Below are positions 57,737 to 64,000 of a DNA stretch of 64,000 bases, piece by piece. The stretch is from Alistipes sp. GTDB taxonomy: Bacteria > Bacteroidota > Bacteroidia > Bacteroidales > Rikenellaceae. The translations under genes were made by a program, and so were the position numbers. The first letter of the stretch is position 1. Each line of letters begins with the position of its first letter. Below the pieces are notes generated by a model. The model did no database searches. It had not been told where the DNA came from and saw nothing but the letters and a program-made list of their open reading frames with translations. Where the stretch lies: contig JAHHQN010000001.1 of the NCBI GenBank assembly GCA_020026375.1, forward strand, positions 124,001 to 188,000, written 5' to 3'.

Positions 57737-59029
57737 TTAGAGTGCCTCGGCCACCACATAGGTGCTGCCACCCACGAAGATGGCATCGCCCTCACCGGCC
57801 AGTTCCCGGGCCTTGGCCAGAGCCGCCTCGACGGTGTCGACCGCCTCGCCCTGAAGGCCGTAGATGGCCGCCTTCTGTGCCAGTTCGGCAGCAGGCAGCG
57901 TGCGCTCCGAGTGTGCCGCCGCAGTGAAGATATAGTGGGCGTCACGGGGCAGCAGGGGCAGGATATGTGCCAGGTCCTTATCCTTCATGAAACCCATCAC
58001 GCAGTAGAGCTTCTCATACTTGAGCTGCTTGAGCTGCTCGGCCACATACTTGATACCATGGGCGTTGTGTCCCGTGTCGGCAATCATCAGCGGCTTGTCG
58101 CCCAGCTTCTGCCAGCGGCCCTGGAAAGCGGTATTCTGTGCCGCATGGCGCATACCCTCGACAAACGCACGGCGCGAAATGGTGAGCGGCGTCTCCTCGT
58201 GGAGGTAATCCACGGCGGCGGTGGCCGTCAACACGTTGTGCAGCTGGTAGCCGCCTGCCAGATCGAGCGACACTTCGAGGTTGTAGTCGTCGCGTGTGCG
58301 CTTGAGCAGGAACGACTGTCCCCACTCCTCCTTCTCCTGCGACAGGCACTCGAACTCCTGCTCGGCATAGATGACTCTCGACTTGTTGTTGTGGGCCGCC
58401 TGCTCGAAGACCTCGTTGTAGCGCGTGTTGCTCTCGCCCACGATGACGGGAATGCTCTTCTTGATGATACCGGCCTTCTCGGCGGCAATCTTCTGAATGG
58501 TGTCACCCAGCAGCGAGGTATGCTCCAGACCGATGTTGGTGATGATGCTCACCAGCGGCACGATGATGTTCGTCGCGTCGAGACGGCCGCCCAGACCGGT
58601 CTCGATGACCGCCACCTCCACATCGCTCTGCGCGAAGTAGTCGAAGGCCATGGCTGCCGTCATCTCGAAGAACGACAGTCCCATCTCCACCATCTTGTCG
58701 TGGTGCTTGTCGACGAAGTTGACCACCTTCTGTTTGGGAATCATCTCGCCGTCGACCAGGATTCTCTCTCTGAAGTCCTTGAGGTGGGGCGAGGTGAACA
58801 GACCCGTGCGGTAACCGGCCTGATTGAGCACCGAGGCAATCATGTGTGACACCGAACCCTTGCCGTTGGTGCCGGCAACGTGAATGGTGAAGAAATTACG
58901 CTGGGGATTGCCGATGTGCTTGCAGAATGCGGTGACGTTCTCCAGTCCGGGTTTGTAGCCCGAATCGCCCGAGGTCTCGTATGAGGGGAGCGAATTGAAT
59001 AAGAAATCAAGTGTTTGAGAGTAGTTCAT
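57737..59029 (-). CDS. folC: Folylpolyglutamate synthase / dihydrofolate synthase
   Basis: The 430-aa Mur-ligase-fold enzyme attaches glutamate to dihydropteroate and extends folate polyglutamate tails. TIHVAGTNGKGSVSHMIASVL near 48-68 is the ATP-binding P-loop, TGLFTSPHL follows, and VIETGLGGRLDATN, NIGLEHTSLLGDTIQKIAAEKAGII and DTGHNAHG are the canonical FolC motifs. Length is normal. It follows lnt by 31 nt in a two-gene operon and ends at the terminator at 57619. Confidence 0.95.
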   Translation of the reverse strand: MNYSQTLDFLFNSLPSYETSGDSGYKPGLENVTAFCKHIGNPQRNFFTIHVAGTNGKGSVSHMIASVLNQAGYRTGLFTSPHLKDFRERILVDGEMIPKQKVVNFVDKHHDKMVEMGLSFFEMTAAMAFDYFAQSDVEVAVIETGLGGRLDATNIIVPLVSIITNIGLEHTSLLGDTIQKIAAEKAGIIKKSIPVIVGESNTRYNEVFEQAAHNNKSRVIYAEQEFECLSQEKEEWGQSFLLKRTRDDYNLEVSLDLAGGYQLHNVLTATAAVDYLHEETPLTISRRAFVEGMRHAAQNTAFQGRWQKLGDKPLMIADTGHNAHGIKYVAEQLKQLKYEKLYCVMGFMKDKDLAHILPLLPRDAHYIFTAAAHSERTLPAAELAQKAAIYGLQGEAVDTVEAALAKARELAGEGDAIFVGGSTYVVAEAL

Positions 59030-59060
59030 AATATTTTATGAAGAGGGTTTTTGTATCGTT

Positions 59061-60653
59061 CTAATCTACCAGATAGTTTTTCTTCTTGGCGCGGTAGGCC
59101 ACATAATAGAGCAGCGAGAGCAGCATGACCAGCTGCGCAATGCGGCCGATGTAGTCGCCGTAGCGCGTGTAGAAGGTCATGGTGGTATGACGCGGCACAC
59201 TGCGTGTCAGCACGCCGCGCTCCTCCCAGCCCAGTGTGGGGCCTTCGATGTCGCCGCGCGCGGAGATGAATCCCGAGCGGCCGGTGTTGGCCGCACGCGC
59301 AATGGCACGGCGATGCTCGATGGCACGAAGCCGCGAGATGGTGAACAGGTGGCGGTAGCCCGGAGTGTCGCCCCACCAGCCGTCGTTGGAGATGATGGTC
59401 ATCAGTTCGGCACCGTGGCGCACGAAGTCGCCGTAGAAGTCGCCGTAGAGTCCCTCATAGCAGATGGCCGGCGAGAATGTCACCCCCTGATGGGTGAAGG
59501 TGGTGCCGCTCTTGCCCACACCGATTTGTCCGAGCGTGCCGCCCAGGTCGATGACCAGGAACTCGAGCTGCTCGAAGAGCCACGGCAGAGGGGTCTTCTC
59601 CACACCGATGACCAGACGGCCCTTGCGGTGAATCTGCCAGTGTGCGGCCGAGTCGATGCCCACCGCACTGTTATATATATCGTAGTAGGAGCCGTCGAGA
59701 CGGTTCTTGCGTGCCGTGGAGGTCTGTGTGCCGGACTCGTAGCGGCGCACCACGTTCGTACCCGTCACCAGCATGGCACCGGGGTGACGGGCGGCCAGTC
59801 TTGTGGCGAGGGTATCCCACACCGCGGCACGGCCGCCGAAGGCACGGTACGACAGCGAGGGTTCCCAGTAGTAGCCCGGCAGGGCGGTCTCGGGAAGAAT
59901 GATGAGGTCGGTGTGTGCAGGCACATCGTCGAGCAGGTCGAGGATATTGTCCACCTGCCGCTGCTCGTCGCCGTGGAACTTGTCGTAGCAGTCGACATTG
60001 GGCTGCATGACGCTCACCGTCACCGACTCCTCCTCAACGGGTTGTCCCCACTTGTGCCACAGCACCAGCGAGAAGAGCATCGGCACCGCCAGCCACACGC
60101 CCGCCGCAATGTATTTGGCCCTGTTGCGGCGGTGTTTCCACACCTCGAAGAAGAGCAGGTTGGCCACCAGCACCCACAGCGAACCGCCGAAGACACCCGT
60201 GTATTCGTACCACTGCACCGCCCACACGTCGTGAGAGAAGCCGTTGCCCAAGATGAGCCACGGCCACGAGAACTCGCCCACCGTGTACCAGTACTCGGTG
60301 GCAATCCACGACGACACCAGCGCGGTGTAGGCCAGTGCGGTATGTGCTTTTTTGGAGATGGTGTGATAGACCATGAAGGCTATCATGTTGAGAAACGTCG
60401 AGGCGAGGGTCGCCGCCACGGGGCCCACAGGGGTGGCACCCCATATCCACCAGATGGTGGAGATGTTCCATAGGGCGAACGTGAGCGCCGCCCAGCCGAA
60501 GACCCGCCACCAGTCGCGGCGCGAATCACCGTACGAGGAGCTGAGCCACAACAGAGGGACAAGTGCAATCGGGAGGGTCAGACCCGTCAGGGAGAGCCAG
60601 CCCGGAGAGAGCAGTACCACAGAGAGTATTACTGCAGCGATTCTACGAAACAT
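59061..60653 (-). CDS. lnt: Apolipoprotein N-acyltransferase
   Basis: The 530-aa inner-membrane enzyme adds the third acyl chain to lipoproteins. Several N-terminal transmembrane helices (to about residue 215) precede a nitrilase-fold domain. The triad appears as Glu in ILPETALPGYYW, Lys in IGVEKTPLPWL and Cys in SPAICYEGLYGDF. ISNDGWWGDTPGYRHLFTISRLRAIEHRRAIARAANTGRSGFI is the conserved nitrilase end. The frame continues upstream to 60857, but that part is not membrane-like and crosses the TAATTTTG box; the start at 60653 (MFRRIAAVIL) is chosen. The many lipoproteins in this window fit its presence. Confidence 0.93.
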   Translation of the reverse strand: MFRRIAAVILSVVLLSPGWLSLTGLTLPIALVPLLWLSSSYGDSRRDWWRVFGWAALTFALWNISTIWWIWGATPVGPVAATLASTFLNMIAFMVYHTISKKAHTALAYTALVSSWIATEYWYTVGEFSWPWLILGNGFSHDVWAVQWYEYTGVFGGSLWVLVANLLFFEVWKHRRNRAKYIAAGVWLAVPMLFSLVLWHKWGQPVEEESVTVSVMQPNVDCYDKFHGDEQRQVDNILDLLDDVPAHTDLIILPETALPGYYWEPSLSYRAFGGRAAVWDTLATRLAARHPGAMLVTGTNVVRRYESGTQTSTARKNRLDGSYYDIYNSAVGIDSAAHWQIHRKGRLVIGVEKTPLPWLFEQLEFLVIDLGGTLGQIGVGKSGTTFTHQGVTFSPAICYEGLYGDFYGDFVRHGAELMTIISNDGWWGDTPGYRHLFTISRLRAIEHRRAIARAANTGRSGFISARGDIEGPTLGWEERGVLTRSVPRHTTMTFYTRYGDYIGRIAQLVMLLSLLYYVAYRAKKKNYLVD

Positions 60654-60673
60654 ACGAGTGCATTTTATTTGTG

Positions 60674-60681
60674 CAAAATTA
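60674..60681 (-). promoter_or_regulatory. TAATTTTG -7 box of lnt-folC
   Basis: TAnnTTTG on the minus strand, 20 nt before the lnt ATG. Confidence 0.6.
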
Positions 60682-60824
60682 CGCAATCGTGCCGAAATAT
60701 CAAAATATTTCGGCACTTGTATTCCACGCGGCGGAGCGTGGCGGCCGCCCCTTCGGCCGTCGCCCGGAAAAATGAGGCGGAAGGAATCATAAAAATTCTC
60801 ACTATCTCCCGTTTTCTGCGATAA

Positions 60825-60844
60825 ATCACTACCTTTGTGGTGAT
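60825..60844 (+). promoter_or_regulatory. TACCTTTG -7 box within an ATCAC/GTGAT inverted repeat
   Basis: TACCTTTG at 60830-60837 is framed by ATCAC (60825-60829) and GTGAT (60840-60844). The promoter of the GH109-like gene may thus be covered by a dimeric repressor; the operator role is speculative. Confidence 0.45.
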
Positions 60845-60863
60845 AACCTAAATTCAAAATGCA

Positions 60864-62264
60864 ATGAAGAAAATCTATTTTATCCTCCTTTCACTGCTTG
60901 TCGGCTGCCTGATGGCCTCGTGCCACGACGACAAGGGCTGGAGCGTTGTCGACGGTGTGATTGTCTTCGACACCCCCCAACGCGAGGCCGGACAGCAGTC
61001 GGTACTGGGTCTGCGTGTGGCACCCATCGAAAATGTCAGAGTAGGCTTCATCGGTCTGGGCATGCGCGGTCCGAGTGCCGTACACCGCTTCACCTATCTC
61101 GACAATGTGGAAATCAAGGCCCTGTGTGACCTGCTGCCCGAGAATGTCGAGAAGTCGCAGCAGATTCTCAAGAACCGCTCGCTGCCCACCGCTTCGGGTT
61201 ACAGCGGCGAAGAGGGCTGGAAGGAGCTTTGCCAGCGCGACGACATCGACCTGGTCTACATCTGCACCCCGTGGCAGAAGCATGTGGAGATGGCGGTCTA
61301 CGCCATGGAACACGGCAAGCATGTGGCAGTGGAGGTTCCTGCCGCCACCTCGCTCGACGAGTGCTGGGCATTGGTCAACACCGCAGAGAAGACCCAGCGC
61401 CACTGCATGATGCTCGAGAACTGTGTCTACGACTTCTTTGAGCTGACCACCCTCAACATGGCCAAGCACGGCCTGTTCGGTGAGCTGCTCCACGCCGAGG
61501 GTGCCTATATCCACAACCTCGACCCCTTCTGGGAGGCTTATCAGGGCAACTGGCGTCTGGCCTTCAACCAGGCACACCGCGGCGATGTCTACGCCACCCA
61601 CGGTCTGGGCCCCGTCTGCCAGCTGTTCGACATTCACCGCGGCGACAAGATGAACTATCTGGTGTCGATGGACACCAAGTCGGTCAACGGTCTGAAGACC
61701 GCCAAGAAGCTCATGAACGCCGACACCTTTGCCAATGCCGACCACACCCACACCCTCATCAAGACCGAGCAGGGACGCACCATCGAGCTGCAGCACAACG
61801 TCTACACGCCGCGCCCCTACAACCGTCTCTATCAGGTGACCGGTTCCGAGGGTTTTGCCAACAAGTACCCCATCGAGGGCTTCGTCTTCGAACCCAAGAA
61901 CCTCGCCGAGTCGGGCGTGGCCAACCATGAGGACCTGTCGGCCCACAGCTTCATTCCCGAAACCGCACGCCTCCAGCTCATGGAGCAGTACAAGCACCCC
62001 ATCGCCCTCGAAATCGAGGACAAGGCCAAGGAAGTGGGCGGTCACGGCGGTATGGACTTCATCATGGACTACCGTCTGATTTACTGTCTGCACCACGGTC
62101 TGCCCCTCGACCAGGACGTCTACGACGCAGCCGAGTGGTCGTGTATCGGTGCCCTGACCGCCATGTCGCTCGAACATAACAGCGCACCTGTTGCCGTTCC
62201 CGACTTCACACGCGGCGACTGGAACAAGATTGACGGCTACCACCACGCCATGCTCGCCCGATAA
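60864..62264 (+). CDS. Gfo/Idh/MocA-family lipoprotein, GH109-like (alpha-N-acetylgalactosaminidase type)
   Basis: The 466-aa product has a lipobox MASC (Cys20, followed by HDDK) and a Rossmann NAD-binding motif GFIGLGMRG at 61-69. The middle contains TPWQKHVEMAVYAMEHGKHVAVEVPAATSLDECW, and then HCMMLENCVYDFFELTTLNMAKHGLFGELLHAEGAYIHNL. These blocks match GH109 enzymes, which remove terminal alpha-GalNAc by an NAD-dependent mechanism, for example from A-antigen or mucin O-glycans. Activity on alpha-GalNAc is not shown by sequence alone; other oxidoreductases share the fold. A lipoprotein anchor is consistent with surface or periplasmic action. Confidence 0.85.
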   Translation: MKKIYFILLSLLVGCLMASCHDDKGWSVVDGVIVFDTPQREAGQQSVLGLRVAPIENVRVGFIGLGMRGPSAVHRFTYLDNVEIKALCDLLPENVEKSQQILKNRSLPTASGYSGEEGWKELCQRDDIDLVYICTPWQKHVEMAVYAMEHGKHVAVEVPAATSLDECWALVNTAEKTQRHCMMLENCVYDFFELTTLNMAKHGLFGELLHAEGAYIHNLDPFWEAYQGNWRLAFNQAHRGDVYATHGLGPVCQLFDIHRGDKMNYLVSMDTKSVNGLKTAKKLMNADTFANADHTHTLIKTEQGRTIELQHNVYTPRPYNRLYQVTGSEGFANKYPIEGFVFEPKNLAESGVANHEDLSAHSFIPETARLQLMEQYKHPIALEIEDKAKEVGGHGGMDFIMDYRLIYCLHHGLPLDQDVYDAAEWSCIGALTAMSLEHNSAPVAVPDFTRGDWNKIDGYHHAMLAR

Positions 62265-62280
62265 CAGGTGGCATGACACA

Positions 62281-62321
62281 AAAAAAAGAGGTCCGACCTT
62301 CGGGGTCGGACCTCTTTTTTA
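62281..62321. terminator. Terminator between the GH109-like gene and the convergent operon
   Basis: AGAGGTCCGACC/GGTCGGACCTCT around TTCGG, with A-run before and T-run after; bidirectional. Confidence 0.9.
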
Positions 62322-62361
62322 TCAGCATCAGGGCTCATACGCTCCTGCGGCGCATCTACTT

Positions 62362-62835
62362 CTACTTCACGAAGTCGGCCAGCGAGAGGGTCTCGCTCTT
62401 GGGGAAGGCCTTGGGGAAGACCGCCGCCACACGTCCCTTGAGGATAATGGCCTCCTCGGCCGTGAGACAGTTGCCCACCGTCACCCTGAAATAGGGATTC
62501 TCATAGGCCATGTAGACCTCCACTCCGGGGAAATTCTCCTCGAAGAGTTCCTTGGCAGCCACGGCCTCGCCGCGCGCCTGCGCCCCGTTGTCGACAAAGA
62601 TGCACACACGGTAGCCCTTATAGGCCGGCTGCACCGCTTCACGCGCCGCCTTCGACACCGCTGTGGCAGCCGTGCCATACTCCTTGACCGTCACCGTCGC
62701 CATACGTCCCTTCGAAGCCGAAGCCACGGGTTGAGCCAGACGGCTCTTGAATGTATCGATGGACTGCGCTTCCGCCTCCACGGCACACAACACTCCCACC
62801 AGAAGTGTCAGACCTTTCAACAATCTATTTTTCAC
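62362..62835 (-). CDS. Exported SPOR-like domain protein
   Basis: The 157-aa product has a signal peptide (MKNRLLKGLTLLVGVLCAVEAEAQ). Its C-terminal half, GYRVCIFVDNGAQARGEAVAAKELFEENFPGVEVYMAYENPYFRVTVG, follows the beta-alpha-beta pattern of SPOR domains that bind denuded peptidoglycan. It begins with GTG directly after the stop of the preceding gene (TAAGTG). The alternative is a general periplasmic protein with no glycan binding. It ends the menG operon before a terminator. Confidence 0.75.
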   Translation of the reverse strand: MKNRLLKGLTLLVGVLCAVEAEAQSIDTFKSRLAQPVASASKGRMATVTVKEYGTAATAVSKAAREAVQPAYKGYRVCIFVDNGAQARGEAVAAKELFEENFPGVEVYMAYENPYFRVTVGNCLTAEEAIILKGRVAAVFPKAFPKSETLSLADFVK

Positions 62836-63336
62836 TTATTCCAAATATTTCTTCAATTCCTGGGTATCCACTCCAAAGGTATTCAAAAATTCCGACAATA
62901 CCACCCCGCGGGCCGATATATTTGCATGAATCCAGCCGCACCGCCCCTTCACACGGTAGTTGACACGGATTGCGGAGGTCTGGTCGCGGAGGATTTTCTG
63001 CTTCAGTGCATAAAGTCCCATACGGTCGGGAAAACGGAATTTCCACCGCGAGGTGACGTTTCCGCAGCTGCGGCGGCCGACCGTCACCGGCTCGTGGAGG
63101 AGAATCTGCCCCAGCGGCCGCCCCTCGAGGAAGATGTCCAGCTCGACACGCCGTATTTTCAGACGGTGCGAGGTGCGGTTCACCACCCTCAGACTCAGGT
63201 CGGCCCCCGAGGAGCCATGTCCCTCGAAGCTCTCCACCCCCTCGATACGCACCCCCTCGCGCAGTTCGTCGGCCATGCGGCCGCACGAGGTCAGCAGCAC
63301 ACAGCACAGCAGCACGAGGGCGTAGAGGCGACTCAT
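62836..63336 (-). CDS. LEA type 2-like lipoprotein
   Basis: The 166-aa product starts MSRLYALVLLCCVLLTSC (lipobox Cys18). The mature part GVRIEGVESFEGHGSSGADLSLRVVNRTSHRLKIRRVELDIFLEGRPLG matches the beta-sandwich LEA type 2 / WHy pattern, and the rest continues with alternating strands. A larger frame opens far upstream (to 63900) in the wrong phase over menG and is ignored. Its ATG overlaps the menG stop (ATGA). Function unknown; an envelope protein made with MenG and the SPOR-like protein. Confidence 0.75.
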   Translation of the reverse strand: MSRLYALVLLCCVLLTSCGRMADELREGVRIEGVESFEGHGSSGADLSLRVVNRTSHRLKIRRVELDIFLEGRPLGQILLHEPVTVGRRSCGNVTSRWKFRFPDRMGLYALKQKILRDQTSAIRVNYRVKGRCGWIHANISARGVVLSEFLNTFGVDTQELKKYLE

Positions 63337-64000
63337 CGCTCTCCGATGTAGATTTGTGCAATGCCGAAGGTCTGGCTCCGCGCCTTGCAGTTGTGGAATC
63401 CGGCCTGCTCCATGCGCTTCATGAAGGCCTCGGGCGAAGGGAACTCGGCCACCGACTCGGGCAGGTAGGTGTAGGCACGCTTGTCGTGCGACACGGCCGC
63501 ACCCACTCCGGGCAGGATATGGCGGCTGTAAAAGCCGTACAACGCCCTGAAAAGGCGGTTGCGGGGGGTCGAGAACTCCAATATAACGACCTTGCCCCCC
63601 GGTTTTATTGTGCGGGCCAGCTCGCCGAGTCCGGCATCGAGGTCCTGGAAGTTGCGCACGCCGAAGGCCACGGTGGCCACATCGACCACTGCCGTGCCCA
63701 CGTTCAGATGCTCGGCGTCGCCCTGCTCCAGCACCACACGTCCGTCGAGACCTCGCGCCTCGACCTTGCGGCGCGCCACGTTGAGCATCTCCTGCGAGAG
63801 GTCGACACCCAGCACGCTGGTGTTGCGCATCTTGCGCGCCATCTCTATGGCCAGGTCTCCGGTTCCGGTGGCCACATCGAGGATATGGGTCGGACGGCAC
63901 TTGCGCACCAGCCGCACCACACGCCTACGCCACAGGCGGTCGATGCTGAACGACAGCGTATGGTTCAAAAAATCGTATTTGGGTGCGATGTTGTCGAACA
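63333..64000 (-). CDS. menG: Demethylmenaquinone methyltransferase (MenG/UbiE), 5' end beyond the window
   Basis: The visible part (about 222 residues) is a class I SAM methyltransferase. The upstream end reads FDNIAPKYDFLNHTLSFSIDRLWRRR, the family N-terminal region, without a secure start codon before the right edge. SAM motif I is LDVATGTGDLAIE; GVDLSQEMLNVARRKV and VATVAFGVRNFQDLDAGLGELARTIKPGGKVVILEFSTP are UbiE/MenG signatures. Bacteroidales use menaquinone, so MenG is the likely role. It is the first gene visible of a three-gene minus-strand operon. Confidence 0.94.
   Translation of the reverse strand, partial: FDNIAPKYDFLNHTLSFSIDRLWRRRVVRLVRKCRPTHILDVATGTGDLAIEMARKMRNTSVLGVDLSQEMLNVARRKVEARGLDGRVVLEQGDAEHLNVGTAVVDVATVAFGVRNFQDLDAGLGELARTIKPGGKVVILEFSTPRNRLFRALYGFYSRHILPGVGAAVSHDKRAYTYLPESVAEFPSPEAFMKRMEQAGFHNCKARSQTFGIAQIYIGER

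Noticed and set aside
62836..63900. 354-codon frame over the menG gene and LEA-like gene
   Set aside because: Its upstream two thirds are a shifted reading of menG; the lipoprotein signal starts at 63336.
1..64000. CRISPR arrays, insertion sequences, rRNA operons
   Set aside because: No regularly spaced repeats, transposase frames or rRNA sequence were seen on either strand.

Overview
The window is a chromosome segment of a GC-rich member of the Bacteroidales, most likely Alistipes or another Rikenellaceae (inference). The evidence is a complete SusC/SusD polysaccharide-utilisation operon, the Bacteroidota promoter box TAnnTTTG upstream of many genes and RNAs, many families confined to this phylum (DUF3108, DUF4271, DUF4924, DUF3467, DUF5672), a PorV/OmpP1-like barrel, a GTPase-degenerate second EF-G and a ProRS of the archaeal/eukaryotic type. 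Serine is written mostly as TCG and glutamate as GAG, and matching tRNAs (CGA, CUC) are present. I see no prophage, insertion sequence, CRISPR array or integrated plasmid. This is mostly core chromosome with one carbohydrate operon.

Layout. 1-8.5 kb: ispG (cut by the left edge), recG, a DUF3108 envelope protein, a membrane-anchored coiled-coil protein, a ROK sugar kinase, a polyprenyl synthase and a U32-family protein. 8.5-16 kb: a four-gene operon of SusC, SusD, a catalytically intact GH18 endo-beta-N-acetylglucosaminidase-like lipoprotein and a DUF1735/LamG glycan-binding lipoprotein, ended by a strong terminator. 16-27.7 kb: aminopeptidase P, EF-G2, a PiT phosphate transporter with DUF4924, YitT, rpmH, murA (with Asp in place of the fosfomycin-target Cys) and tdk. 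27.7-33.6 kb: a TPR-like protein with CstA, tRNA-Thr, a flavin reductase, XerC/D with a ribosome-hibernation factor, and a MATE exporter. 33.7-40.3 kb: an S-type sulfatase, tRNA-Leu, an FAD protein with a glycosyltransferase, two further glycosyltransferase-type genes, and a candidate ~200-nt structured small RNA. 40.5-48.5 kb: a DUF3298-like lipoprotein, two near-identical tRNA-Glu units, an ECF sigma factor with a previously uncalled 48-aa acidic gene, proS, an outer-membrane barrel paired with a low-complexity His8-containing lipoprotein, and tRNA-Ser. 48.8-57.1 kb: a ten-gene minus-strand operon (LysE, cmk, ispH, DUF, S41 protease, histidine kinase, DUF4271, hemD, rnpA, yidD). 57.3-64 kb: DUF3467, lnt-folC, a GH109-type lipoprotein, and menG/ubiE followed by two small envelope genes (cut by the right edge).

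How it fits together. The GH18 operon, the S1 sulfatase and the GH109 protein point to foraging on host glycoproteins and mucin (inference). IspG, IspH and the polyprenyl synthase supply isoprenoids, MenG makes menaquinone, and MurA and Lnt build the envelope. EF-G2, the hibernation factor and CstA suggest adaptation to starvation. The most interesting leads are two G9 tracts inside a SusC signal peptide and a glycosyltransferase (possible contingency loci), the orphan structured RNA near 40.1-40.3 kb, the small acidic gene co-transcribed with the ECF sigma factor, and 11-bp-spaced direct repeats resembling a Pho box upstream of the phosphate transporter.
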